Origin: a virus
DNA length: 38,644 nucleotides
IMG/VR virus record: IMGVR_UViG_3300029258_002841
Coordinates: 1-38,644 of that record
Direction: 5' to 3' (one strand)
Numbering within the stretch: position 1 is the first letter of the stretch; each line of letters opens with the position of its first letter. The notes beneath the pieces are model-generated. The model worked only from the letters and a program-made list of their open reading frames with translations, was not told the origin of the DNA and did no database searches. A program made the position numbers and the translations under genes. Positions 26,116 to 33,090 of the stretch are shown piece after piece.

Positions 26116-28341
26116 TTACTTTTTTCTATTTTTTCTTGGGGTCCAGGACCAAAACTTAATTGCTTCTAATTCTTTGATTTCCTTCTCATTTAGGTCCCCA
26201 CTCTTATAATATTTTCTGATTTGCTTAACACCTAAAGCGATATTTGAATAACACCCGAATACTCTTTTACATTCTGCAGGAGTAAACTCCTGGAGTTGTT
26301 TAAGGTTCTCAACATGCCGGGAAATCTTCTCTTTTCTCATCTCAGATTTATTTTTCCAGGACCACCAGCTTAATCCGCTCAAAACCTTAAACTCCTCTGG
26401 AGTTTTATTTTCGTCTTTATATCTCTTTTTTAAGGCCCTAATAACACTATTAAATCCATTGGGATCTTTTCCCTTATAATGTTCTTGAAAATACAAACGA
26501 AATTGATCCCGGGTAAATCCTGGATTTTTCTTCAGGGCCTCTACCCAGTCACTAATAGGGGTTTTGGTTGATTCCCATGACCAGTCTTGTAAAGTTGCCT
26601 CAATAGCCTTAATTTGCTCTTTTGACAAAAACCCTTTTGCATACCACTTCCTAATTTTAATAATGTCCTCACCTTTTAAATCCCCTCTGTTTAATAAATT
26701 CTTCACTCGTCTATTTCTAAGCTCGGCTTGGGAGCTTCCAATTTCAAAGCCTATATCCAATAATTTTTCTATTTTTTCATCCGAAATTCCTTCTGGCTGA
26801 TTCCTAATTTTTTCTCTCCAAGTAGAAACCCAGCACCCCAAAGGGACTCCATCAGGAGTTTTATAAGTCGAAAAGCCATTTGTTCTGTTAAACATTTCTT
26901 TGTGATACTTTTTATAAACCTCAAGCATAATATCGAATGAACTTGTTGATTCCTCTACAATTTTAATATTAAGTGCTTCCAGGAAATCTTGGGATACTTC
27001 AATCGCAGATTCAACTATAACCTTTGAAATCTTTTTCCCCTTTTTTCTTCCAGACGCTTTGTAGCCTTTGAACTCTTTTGCGATTACAGAATCCATCACC
27101 TTGAGAATTTTTGCAAGTTTCCATAAAGATCGATTCTTCCCCCGTAAAAGTTCATCTTTATAATTTTCCCCTTTCTTAATAAAAATCGGAACAATGATGT
27201 ATCCAAAATCCTTCCCTTTCTTTTTTCGGAGGACCCTTCCAATTGATTGGATAATATCGATAATTGATTGCTTGGGGTCAATATATGCAATCGAATCTAG
27301 AATCGGAACATCTATCCCCTCGGTGAGGCATCTACAATTTGACAACACTACGTGTTGTTTTTTGAGTGCGTCTAAGCTTTGTTGTCGAGTTTTTGCTTTT
27401 TGCTTTGAGTGTAAAACATCTGCATGTATTCCGGTCTCGGAATTATAACCGAGAAGTTTTTTAAAAGTTTTAGAAAACCCAACCGCATTCGATATAGTCC
27501 CATGGAATGTAATCGCTTTCTTAATTTTATATTTTGAGATAACGTCTAATAAGCTTTGGCCTAAGGCAACATTCCTTGCAAAATCTTTGATTTTAAGAGA
27601 ATCGATGTTAATAAGTTTATTCTGCTTGATAATCTTCAGATAATTCTCCTCAGAGTCATCCACAACACTAACAAGAAGACGGTAGTCTGAGAGCAGTCCT
27701 TTTTCAATTGCTTCTGAGAATGGTAACTCAGATATAACCTCGCCATATAAATCCTGGTCGTTCATACAAAAACCATCGTCTTCATCGCTAACGAATTTAG
27801 GGGTTGCTGTCAGGAAAAGCCGATTTTTAGAAGGAATATTGCTATCTTTTAGGGATAGGGAAAAAACTTGCTTATTCTTCCCACCAGCCGTTCTATGTGC
27901 TTCATCAAAAATGATTAAGTCAAATGGATCTAATTTCTTTTCAAAACACTTAACAAGCTTCCTTGTGCTTTGATATGTTGAAAATACTAAACAGTTTATA
28001 TTATCCCTGAGAAAAGGTCGAATTTCATCTATATCAGTTGTCGCTTCTGTTGATTCATTTCCGGCCTCCGAATCCGAACAAATAGCCATATATTGTATTT
28101 CAGGATTCAATCTTTTCCAATCGGCAGTTATTTGATGAACAAGAGCAAGGGTTGGTACAAAAACTAGTGTTCTTTGTGATTTAAGCCTTTCATGGGCCCA
28201 GTATGCGATATATGATTTTCCTGTCCCACAGGCCATAATCACTTTCCCACGGGAATTTTTAGCATTAAAATGATCCTCGATTTGGGAGAGAATCTCCTCT
28301 TGATAGGAATAGGGCGTAATCTGTTTTCTAACTGCTTGCAT
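26116..28341 (-). CDS. SF2 DEAD/DEAH helicase with helicase-associated repeats
   Basis: A 741-aa protein with AAGGAAGGA before the ATG. Motif I is ACGTGKS (37-43), motif II DEAH (146-149), motif III LTAT (177-180), motif V LTEGIDVP (339-346) and motif VI QSIGRVLR (365-372). The two RecA domains are complete. The region 480-741 holds several helicase-associated repeats (VPLGCWVSTWR at 498-508, and WYAKG...I..IE, WSW and KFWSWTPRK later). It unwinds or translocates on nucleic acid. It is the only replication-type enzyme recognised; the role may be replication initiation or recombination. The stop region overlaps a weak AATA(A)TCT-like element. Confidence 0.85.
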   Translation of the reverse strand: MQAVRKQITPYSYQEEILSQIEDHFNAKNSRGKVIMACGTGKSYIAYWAHERLKSQRTLVFVPTLALVHQITADWKRLNPEIQYMAICSDSEAGNESTEATTDIDEIRPFLRDNINCLVFSTYQSTRKLVKCFEKKLDPFDLIIFDEAHRTAGGKNKQVFSLSLKDSNIPSKNRLFLTATPKFVSDEDDGFCMNDQDLYGEVISELPFSEAIEKGLLSDYRLLVSVVDDSEENYLKIIKQNKLINIDSLKIKDFARNVALGQSLLDVISKYKIKKAITFHGTISNAVGFSKTFKKLLGYNSETGIHADVLHSKQKAKTRQQSLDALKKQHVVLSNCRCLTEGIDVPILDSIAYIDPKQSIIDIIQSIGRVLRKKKGKDFGYIIVPIFIKKGENYKDELLRGKNRSLWKLAKILKVMDSVIAKEFKGYKASGRKKGKKISKVIVESAIEVSQDFLEALNIKIVEESTSSFDIMLEVYKKYHKEMFNRTNGFSTYKTPDGVPLGCWVSTWREKIRNQPEGISDEKIEKLLDIGFEIGSSQAELRNRRVKNLLNRGDLKGEDIIKIRKWYAKGFLSKEQIKAIEATLQDWSWESTKTPISDWVEALKKNPGFTRDQFRLYFQEHYKGKDPNGFNSVIRALKKRYKDENKTPEEFKVLSGLSWWSWKNKSEMRKEKISRHVENLKQLQEFTPAECKRVFGCYSNIALGVKQIRKYYKSGDLNEKEIKELEAIKFWSWTPRKNRKK

Positions 28342-28418
28342 CTTAATCCTTCCTTTCTTCCTTCTAAATTAGCAAACCCAATATTTGCTTGCCTTTTATA
28401 TGGCGAAATCCCTTCGAC

Positions 28419-29174
28419 CTACGAATGTTTTAAGCTTTTATTTGACCAATGCATATGTTCCGACCCACAAGTCTTAAGATACCAAATCTGATCTCCAGTT
28501 AAGTTATCCGGATCAATGTACCAATCGAGATGAGCTGCTGTATATGGTTCATAAGTCCTCAAATACTTTCCCTTTAATTTCTCCCATAGTATGAGACCGG
28601 GTCTCAATTGAAAAGTTGAATCAATATTGCAAACAACAGCATCTACTAAACTATCCTTCCAAGGGACTTGGATCGCTTTCGATCTTATATTCCAGAAATA
28701 AACCATCCTCTTTAACATCTTCTCCTTTAGAGGATAATGATCTGGTATATCATCAATCCTTAATTGAGGTCCAATACCAGTCGCTTTTTCTAAATTTAAG
28801 AGATGCTTATAGAATTCCAGTATATCTCCAGCACCTGGATCAATTGCTATATCTGGGTCTGTTAAGACATAGTAATCGGGATGATACTTTGACCGGTAAT
28901 CTAGGATAGACTCATTAACTGTCTCTTGTTCTTTAATGATCTCCTTAAAGGGTCTATTCGGTCTTGTAAACTCTTTCTGATGTTTCTCATTCCAATAGAC
29001 TTTATGACCTTGACTCTCCATCTCTTTGAGATATTCTAGAGTTGGTTCATAAGTTGTTCCGGAATTATGGAACACTAAAGAGATCGGAGTATCAATGTTC
29101 TTCAGATAAGAAGCAACTGAGTCTTTGAGAACTTCTAATCTATCCTTGACTATTATGAAGATTGGTATCGTCAT
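28419..29174 (-). CDS. GT-A type glycosyltransferase
   Basis: A 251-aa protein with TTGGAGC before the ATG. The N-terminus IPIFIIVKDR begins a GT2-like nucleotide-sugar-binding Rossmann fold. TDPDIAID (105-112) contains the DxD-type metal site. The C-terminal region has HLDWYIDPDNLTGDQIWY. It would transfer a sugar to an unidentified acceptor such as the host surface polymer, a virion protein or DNA. It is the first gene of the minus block, placed 22 nt after a strong terminator hairpin. No sugar specificity can be read. Confidence 0.7.
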   Translation of the reverse strand: MTIPIFIIVKDRLEVLKDSVASYLKNIDTPISLVFHNSGTTYEPTLEYLKEMESQGHKVYWNEKHQKEFTRPNRPFKEIIKEQETVNESILDYRSKYHPDYYVLTDPDIAIDPGAGDILEFYKHLLNLEKATGIGPQLRIDDIPDHYPLKEKMLKRMVYFWNIRSKAIQVPWKDSLVDAVVCNIDSTFQLRPGLILWEKLKGKYLRTYEPYTAAHLDWYIDPDNLTGDQIWYLKTCGSEHMHWSNKSLKHS

Positions 29175-29195
29175 TTGTTTGCTCCAAAGCTAAAA

Positions 29196-29233
29196 GAAGC
29201 CCCTCATGTAAGATCTAAACCATGAGGGGCTTC
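29196..29233 (-). terminator. Intrinsic terminator before the glycosyltransferase
   Basis: GAAGCCCCTCATG (29196-29208) and CATGAGGGGCTTC (29221-29233) form a perfect 13-bp stem with a 12-nt loop. On the minus strand TTTT follows (29192-29195). It sits 22 nt before the glycosyltransferase ATG, so it controls that operon rather than ending one. Confidence 0.75.
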
Positions 29234-29278
29234 CAGGTACTAGCAAAGATATGTGAAGGTAGCAGTGCTAGTAGTAGG

Positions 29279-29353
29279 TTCTGCTCGAGTTACTCAATCA
29301 TGATCGGTATCAGAATGAAAATGATAATCATAATGATGATGATGATTTATATG
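29279..29353. repeat. 75-bp direct repeat, copy 1
   Basis: Identical over 75 bp to 29668-29742. Contains CTCGAGTTACTCAATCATGA and a run of ATGATG units. Confidence 0.97.
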
Positions 29354-29458
29354 AGCATTAGTATTAGCCAGACCAGGATATTAATCAATCCTGCTGTTTA
29401 CAGCGCTTTTTTTATAGAGATGCATTACAAACTCTTTTTCGCAATCCAAGCAAAGAAA

Positions 29459-29501
29459 AAGCCCGCAAAATTCATCGGGCAGGACAAAGAGAAGCGGGCT
29501 T
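29459..29501 (-). terminator. Intrinsic terminator with 27-nt loop
   Basis: AAGCCCGC (29459-29466) and GCGGGCTT (29494-29501) make an 8-bp stem; on the minus strand TTTCTTTG follows. Its loop carries GGGCAGGA (29477-29484), complementary to TCCTGCCC at 29535-29542. Confidence 0.7.
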
Positions 29502-29542
29502 ATTTCAGTTATTTTAGTTTATTCTCTCTTCGTTTCCTGCCC
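29477..29542 (-). promoter_or_regulatory. Loop-complementary leader element, second case
   Basis: GGGCAGGA in the terminator loop and TCCTGCCC 51 nt away are perfect inverted 8-mers. In minus-strand RNA the upstream copy is made first and could capture the loop, giving a crossed (pseudoknot) structure or hindering the terminator. Confidence 0.35.
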
Positions 29543-29550
29543 AACACTAC

Positions 29551-29556
29551 ATTATA
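29551..29556 (-). promoter_or_regulatory. Possible -10 box for the minus block
   Basis: Reads TATAAT on the minus strand, 9 nt upstream of the leader complement element. No good -35 was seen at the usual spacing, so this is weak support only. Confidence 0.2.
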
Positions 29557-29624
29557 CTGAAAAGATTAACAGATTATTCACTGAAAATCTCTTTTTTTCT
29601 AAATGCTGTCCTTTTTCTCTCGCC

Positions 29625-29654
29625 AGAGTGGGTTGCTTCACAACCTGTCACTCT
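29625..29654. other. Nested hairpin
   Basis: AGAGTG (29625-29630) pairs with CACTCT (29649-29654), and inside it GGTTG pairs with CAACC across loop CTTCA. It lies 13 nt before repeat copy 2. Protein-binding or RNA role unknown. Confidence 0.4.
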
Positions 29655-29667
29655 CAGGGCAAATCCC

Positions 29668-29742
29668 TTCTGCTCGAGTTACTCAATCATGATCGGTATC
29701 AGAATGAAAATGATAATCATAATGATGATGATGATTTATATG
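29668..29742. repeat. 75-bp direct repeat, copy 2
   Basis: Identical to 29279-29353. The two copies bound a 389-bp unit that contains the terminator with loop pairing and the nested hairpin. Confidence 0.97.
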
Positions 29743-29868
29743 GCTTAAAAACTAATATCCACTCATCTAAAGATAAGAGGAATTATAAGAATAATAGGGG
29801 ATAAACCCCCTAATACTCTCAATATAAGGATCTGGATCATATCAGGATCTTTTGGATGAGAAGTTGAG

Positions 29869-29937
29869 ATGCCTCCACACAGCAGGGCTGCGGGCAGGGG
29901 GCATGACTAGTGCTTTAGTAGACGTGCCGCAGGCACG
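29869..29937 (+). ncRNA. Possible structured RNA (GC-rich island)
   Basis: A GC-rich patch in AT-rich surroundings. ATGCCTCC (29869-29876) pairs with GGGGGCAT (29897-29904) with one G-U; inside is CAGC-AGG-GCTG (29880-29890). A second hairpin CGTGCC-GCA-GGCACG covers 29923-29937. CTGCGG (29888-29893) and CCGCAG (29927-29932) could join the two. It is not a tRNA. It may be a small RNA, a leader or an origin element. Confidence 0.3.
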
Positions 29938-29965
29938 AAAGGATAATGATTCAAGAAGGTTGCGA

Positions 29966-30002
29966 CACATACATTTCTATGTGCTTCTCAATCTCTGAGA
30001 AG
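29966..30002 (+). promoter_or_regulatory. Tandem hairpins upstream of the gene at 30032
   Basis: CACATA/TATGTG (29966-29983) is followed directly by CTTCTCA/TGAGAAG (29984-30002). No T-run. The following gene has no visible ribosome site, so the structures may matter for its expression. Confidence 0.35.
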
Positions 30003-30031
30003 ATTTCAGACTGATCGATGTATTATGTCTT

Positions 30032-30433
30032 ATGGGAAGACTCAGCAAGCTAGACTCACTAAGATATGAGATGTTGACAAGGACAGCAACAGAGCTGGAT
30101 CCAGACTTCGCTCATGATCAGTGGATGGCCGTCAAAGGTTCTTGTTGCTCATATAAAGAGAAAATGAAACTTCTAGAAGAGATTATCAGTGAGATGGGCG
30201 GATCTAGCAATCATAGTAGTTTAGAAGGACCTAAAAAGACCCCGAAAATTAGAAAAATGGAGCGGAAAAGAGCTCCAAGAAGGGAAATTACTTCCTTAGT
30301 TGACGATCTTACCCCTACAGGGCAGAAATCACCACCCAAGCAAAAACAGTCTTTAGATGATCAACTTCTAGAATTGGAAACCTCATTCCATTCTCTAGTC
30401 TCACAGATCTTTAAGATACTTCGGGAAAATTGA
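30032..30433 (+). CDS. Unknown basic protein, 133 aa
   Basis: Starts MGRLSKLDSLRYEMLTRTAT. The first 65 residues are helical with a Trp and a Cys pair (GSCCSYKEKMKLLEE); the middle is basic and Pro-rich (KKTPKIRKMERKRAPRR); the end is a short amphipathic helix. Could bind nucleic acid. No ribosome site is seen before the ATG. It converges with the HNH/AP2 gene, overlapping it by 23 nt. Confidence 0.55.
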   Translation: MGRLSKLDSLRYEMLTRTATELDPDFAHDQWMAVKGSCCSYKEKMKLLEEIISEMGGSSNHSSLEGPKKTPKIRKMERKRAPRREITSLVDDLTPTGQKSPPKQKQSLDDQLLELETSFHSLVSQIFKILREN

Positions 30434-30959
30434 CTGGCGGGAAATTGAGATGCTTTTTTCTCAGGTAATCATAGAATTTCGCAGCATCCTTCTCATCTTT
30501 GAAATGTTTCTGAATATACAGCCCAAGCACTTTGTGTCTAAACTGAACCTTCCAATCACGAACTGACTTATCCCAAGTGACTCCTCTATACTTTGAAGAA
30601 CAGTTCTTCTTAGCATAAGATTTGTATTTGATCCCGTTGTGGAGATTTGTGGATTTCGTAACGACTCTCAGATTACGTCTTCTATTGTCGAGTCTATTTT
30701 GGTTGATGTGATCAATTTCGAAACCTTTAACAGTTGGACCAATTAAGATTTTATGGAGGGTCTCCGACCAGACAATCCCGCCAGAATCATTTTTAATCCC
30801 TAGAAGGTAACCTGACTGACTGGCGACCGCCCAGGTCGACCACTCGTCTAGAACATGTAAGTCCGCAGGATCCATGAGTATTTTATGAGTGCCTGTTTTC
30901 ATCCTAAGCGTAACCTCAGCATAATCGTCGACAAACTTTACAGTCTTGTTTGTTCCCAT
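30411..30959 (-). CDS. HNH homing-type endonuclease with AP2 domain
   Basis: A 182-aa protein. Residues 69-108 carry the HNH core (HKILIGP, EIDHINQNRLDNRRRNLR and NLHN). Residues 121-170 match an AP2/ERF-like DNA-binding domain (SSKYRGVTWDKSVRDWKVQF). This combination is usual for free-standing phage homing endonucleases, which spread by cutting DNA at intron-less alleles. It starts inside the preceding gene (44-nt overlap). No intron was seen at the locus. Confidence 0.85.
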   Translation of the reverse strand: MGTNKTVKFVDDYAEVTLRMKTGTHKILMDPADLHVLDEWSTWAVASQSGYLLGIKNDSGGIVWSETLHKILIGPTVKGFEIDHINQNRLDNRRRNLRVVTKSTNLHNGIKYKSYAKKNCSSKYRGVTWDKSVRDWKVQFRHKVLGLYIQKHFKDEKDAAKFYDYLRKKHLNFPPVNFPEVS

Positions 30960-31224
30960 TTAGAAATGTAACCTTAACAGATTCGTTCTTTTTCTTCCCA
31001 TATAACCAGTTGACTAATTTCTGAGTAGTTCCGCACTTCTTTATGATATGGACAACCCCAAGAGAAATCCAAACATCTTTGATGATCTCTTGGAGAGCTT
31101 CCCAATCATCTTTGTCGATTAAGAAACTGAACCAGGGATTCCCGGCTTGATTGAGATTGGTAACTCTGACATGACTTCCACGAGCTTTAACTTTCAATAC
31201 GTTCTTTTTTCTTCCAGACGGCAT
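30916..31224 (-). CDS. Unknown basic protein, 102 aa
   Basis: AGGAG 6 nt before ATG gives a confident start. The protein opens with MPSGRKKNVLKVKARGSHVR, has an acidic-aromatic centre (WFSFLIDKDDWEALQEIIKD) and a Cys-rich end (CKVCRRLC). It shares 44 nt with the HNH/AP2 gene downstream. No family recognised. Confidence 0.6.
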   Translation of the reverse strand: MPSGRKKNVLKVKARGSHVRVTNLNQAGNPWFSFLIDKDDWEALQEIIKDVWISLGVVHIIKKCGTTQKLVNWLYGKKKNESVKVTFLNGNKQDCKVCRRLC

Positions 31225-31298
31225 ATGATCTCCTAAAAAAATAGTATGATGATAAGAATTATTACGAGATTATTATGAAAATGACTGTATAAAGAAGC

Positions 31299-31457
31299 AT
31301 GAGGCTAAGATTGAAATACAATGGCAGGCTTTATAGAGGTGTTTTATTAGCCATGAAATTTGGGAAGAATGGATTTTATATTGAAGTCCTAACAGAAGAT
31401 CCCAAGCCTTTGAGATTTAGTTTCGCTAAGATAGAATCTTTAGAATTTGTGGAGTAG
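31299..31457 (+). CDS. Possible 52-aa gene
   Basis: ATG 31299 directly after an in-frame stop; ends at TAG 31455-31457. The product has a protein-like alternating pattern (YNGRLYRGVLLAMKFGKNGF, then FSFAKIESLEFVE) suggesting a small beta-barrel fold. The ribosome site is weak (AAAGAAG). A stem-loop at 31459 follows immediately, which supports a real transcription unit. Confidence 0.45.
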   Translation: MRLRLKYNGRLYRGVLLAMKFGKNGFYIEVLTEDPKPLRFSFAKIESLEFVE

Positions 31458-31458
31458 T

Positions 31459-31497
31459 GAGTAAGTTTCTTTGTAGCCTTCATCTTCTAACTTACTC
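31459..31497 (+). terminator. Hairpin after the 52-aa ORF
   Basis: GAGTAAGTT (31459-31467) and AACTTACTC (31489-31497), a 9-bp stem with a 21-nt loop; only a weak T-rich tail (ATTATTCTTTG). Confidence 0.4.
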
Positions 31498-31509
31498 ATT
31501 ATTCTTTGA

Positions 31510-31565
31510 AGGGGTAGCAGGTTTCTTTTCCCCAACCGGGTTCTTTTACTTCACCTGCTACCCCT
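31510..31565 (+). terminator. Long-stem hairpin
   Basis: AGGGGTAGCAGGT (31510-31522) and ACCTGCTACCCCT (31553-31565) form a perfect 13-bp stem with a 30-nt loop. It abuts promoter-like copy 3, which begins at the last stem base. Confidence 0.6.
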
Positions 31566-31582
31566 GTAATATTCTATTAATA
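31565..31582 (+). promoter_or_regulatory. AATATTCT element, copy 3
   Basis: TGTAATATTCTATTAATA, starting at the foot of the 13-bp hairpin. No gene starts within 100 nt; copy 4 lies 106 nt further on, so a short leader transcript would be made. Confidence 0.45.
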
Positions 31583-31634
31583 TGAGCAAAACTAGCCATT
31601 TGCAACCGTTTGAATCCAGACATATTTTGCTCCA

Positions 31635-31668
31635 ACTAAGCCCTGTTGCTCCTACTTCGGGGCTTAGT
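31635..31668 (+). terminator. Hairpin before copy 4
   Basis: ACTAAGCCC (31635-31643) and GGGCTTAGT (31660-31668) form a 9-bp stem with a 16-nt loop and no T-run. Confidence 0.5.
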
Positions 31669-31670
31669 CC

Positions 31671-31688
31671 ATGAATATTCTAGTAATC
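31671..31688 (+). promoter_or_regulatory. AATATTCT element, copy 4 (putative phage promoter)
   Basis: ATGAATATTCTAGTAATC directly after the hairpin and 31 nt before the ATG of the ligase-like/NMNAT-like gene, leaving a short leader. Confidence 0.5.
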
Positions 31689-31701
31689 CATCAATATAAA
31701 C

Positions 31702-33090
31702 ATGAATACACATATTGAACATCTAGAAGAGTTAGTTTGGATGGATCGACCTAAACTCAGATCTATCCTTGAGAATCCTGTTAAAATATCCCATAAAATC
31801 GACGGCGCGCCTGCTGTTATTGTCGGACCAGGATTCGTCTCCACAAAGTCATATTTCAATAAAGAGCCTAAGATTTATTCAAAGGCAGAAGACTTTGATC
31901 AGATCAAGAATCCTCAGGTACGAAAAAAACTCAAAGTTTTATGGGAAAATCTTCCCCAAGACTTAGATGGAACTTATATGGGGGACTTCCTCTACTCGAA
32001 AGAGGATCTACTAGAAGACTCCGAAACAGTTTCTTTCTCCCCAAACTTGATCTCGTATACTGCAGAAAAAGAATCCGAAGCATATTCTAAGATTCAAGAA
32101 TCAAATCTTGGGGTTGTTTTTCATTGCAAAGTTTCTGAAGAAGGACTTCAATATGGTGTTATTCCAAATATTAATGCTCCAGAGTTGTTTACCTTCGATC
32201 CCAGAATCGATCATACCTTTCCGAACGACTGCCCTATGCAGGATCTTAATCTACTCGATATAATTGGAAGGAAATATAAACAGTCTCAATTGAATAGTAT
32301 TGGAAGATCTGCTCTAAAATACTTTAATGCTAAGATTCGAAAGGGAGAGCATAATACCTCCCCAACTGATTTTATGAGATGGTTAAGAGAGAACGATCCT
32401 AAAAAGGTACAGTTATTCTCCAAACTAAGACATTATATTTTCAATGCCTTTGAAACCTATAAAAGAGTAGAGACACTCAAGTATGAGAGAATTGATGCTT
32501 TAAAACAATACTCAATACCATTAACTGCTTCTTATAGTGGAGAAGGGTATGTTCTAAGTTATCAGAACAAAGCAACCAAGTTAGTAGACCGGTATTCTTT
32601 CTCAAGTTACAATTTTAATAACTCAAAGTTTATCCCCACTGATTGTCTGTTCTGTTTCGGAAGATTTAATCCTCCGACTAAAGCTCACAGTAAACTCTTT
32701 AAGATGTTAGAAGCTGAGAATGGTGTTCTATTCACTTCTCAATCCCACGATTACGAAAAAAACCCACTCAAATACGATGAGAAGATAGCTCTTATAAAGA
32801 AGATAGCTCCAGACTTGGAGATTATCTCGGATGAATCAATATCAACTGTATATGACGCAGCAAACTCTCTCTATGAGAAGGGTTTCGAAAAGCCAAAACT
32901 ATTGGTTGGTGATGACCGGGCAAGAGACTTTAAAGATCTTGGGGTGCCTCTTCAGATCGTTCCAAGAGATGATGTATCTGCAACAAAGATGCGTAATGCA
33001 GCGAGAAGCAACGACTTCGCTAGTTTTAGGAAGTATGCTCCTGATCTAGAACCCAGAGAGTTATCAAAGCTCTTTAGTCGCCTAAAGTAG
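31702..33090 (+). CDS. Fusion: KxDG ligase-like domain + NMN-adenylyltransferase-like domain
   Basis: A 462-aa protein. N-terminal ~300 residues resemble a T4-like/cyanophage family (HLEHLEDL..., KxDGAPAv, TKSxFNK, GDfL). KIDG at 32-35 matches motif I of ATP-dependent ligases and related nucleotidyltransferases; EGYVLSY (281-287) and the Lys of KATKLVDR (290-297) resemble motifs IV and V. From about 316 a second domain begins with CFGRFNPPTKAH (318-329), the (H/T)xxH signature of nucleotidyltransferases such as NMN adenylyltransferase, with LLVGDDRARDF (400-410) and SATKMRNA (426-433), like the ISTxxR end motif. The substrates are not known: NAD metabolism, RNA repair or capping are possible. 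No ribosome site is obvious. Confidence 0.65.
   Translation: MNTHIEHLEELVWMDRPKLRSILENPVKISHKIDGAPAVIVGPGFVSTKSYFNKEPKIYSKAEDFDQIKNPQVRKKLKVLWENLPQDLDGTYMGDFLYSKEDLLEDSETVSFSPNLISYTAEKESEAYSKIQESNLGVVFHCKVSEEGLQYGVIPNINAPELFTFDPRIDHTFPNDCPMQDLNLLDIIGRKYKQSQLNSIGRSALKYFNAKIRKGEHNTSPTDFMRWLRENDPKKVQLFSKLRHYIFNAFETYKRVETLKYERIDALKQYSIPLTASYSGEGYVLSYQNKATKLVDRYSFSSYNFNNSKFIPTDCLFCFGRFNPPTKAHSKLFKMLEAENGVLFTSQSHDYEKNPLKYDEKIALIKKIAPDLEIISDESISTVYDAANSLYEKGFEKPKLLVGDDRARDFKDLGVPLQIVPRDDVSATKMRNAARSNDFASFRKYAPDLEPRELSKLFSRLK

Larger units (their letters stand above)
29175..30031. other. Non-coding structured region with repeats and hairpins
   Basis: About 850 bp between the minus block and the first plus gene to its right. 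No convincing gene was found: the open frames are Met/Ile-rich and run through terminator arms. Contents, in order: terminator 29196-29233, 75-bp repeat copy 1, a terminator with loop pairing (29459-29542), a -10-like TATAAT on the minus strand, a nested hairpin 29625-29654, repeat copy 2, a GC-rich structured patch 29869-29937, and two small hairpins before the gene at 30032. A replication origin or major regulatory locus is plausible. Confidence 0.6.

Noticed and set aside
29222-29560. 112-aa open frame on the plus strand
   Set aside because: It starts inside a terminator arm, runs through the 75-bp repeat as Met/Ile-rich sequence and through a second terminator, and has no ribosome site.
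29683-29748. Met/Ile-rich short peptide in repeat copy 2 (MIGIRMKMIII...)
   Set aside because: It arises from the ATGATG repeat and has no ribosome site; the same frame in copy 1 leads to a different end.
29869-29940. tRNA gene
   Set aside because: No acceptor stem with CCA-compatible end, no T-loop consensus, and the hairpins do not form a cloverleaf.
30411-31224. Group I intron associated with the HNH/AP2 gene
   Set aside because: No interrupted flanking gene or intron core sequence was seen; the gene appears free-standing.
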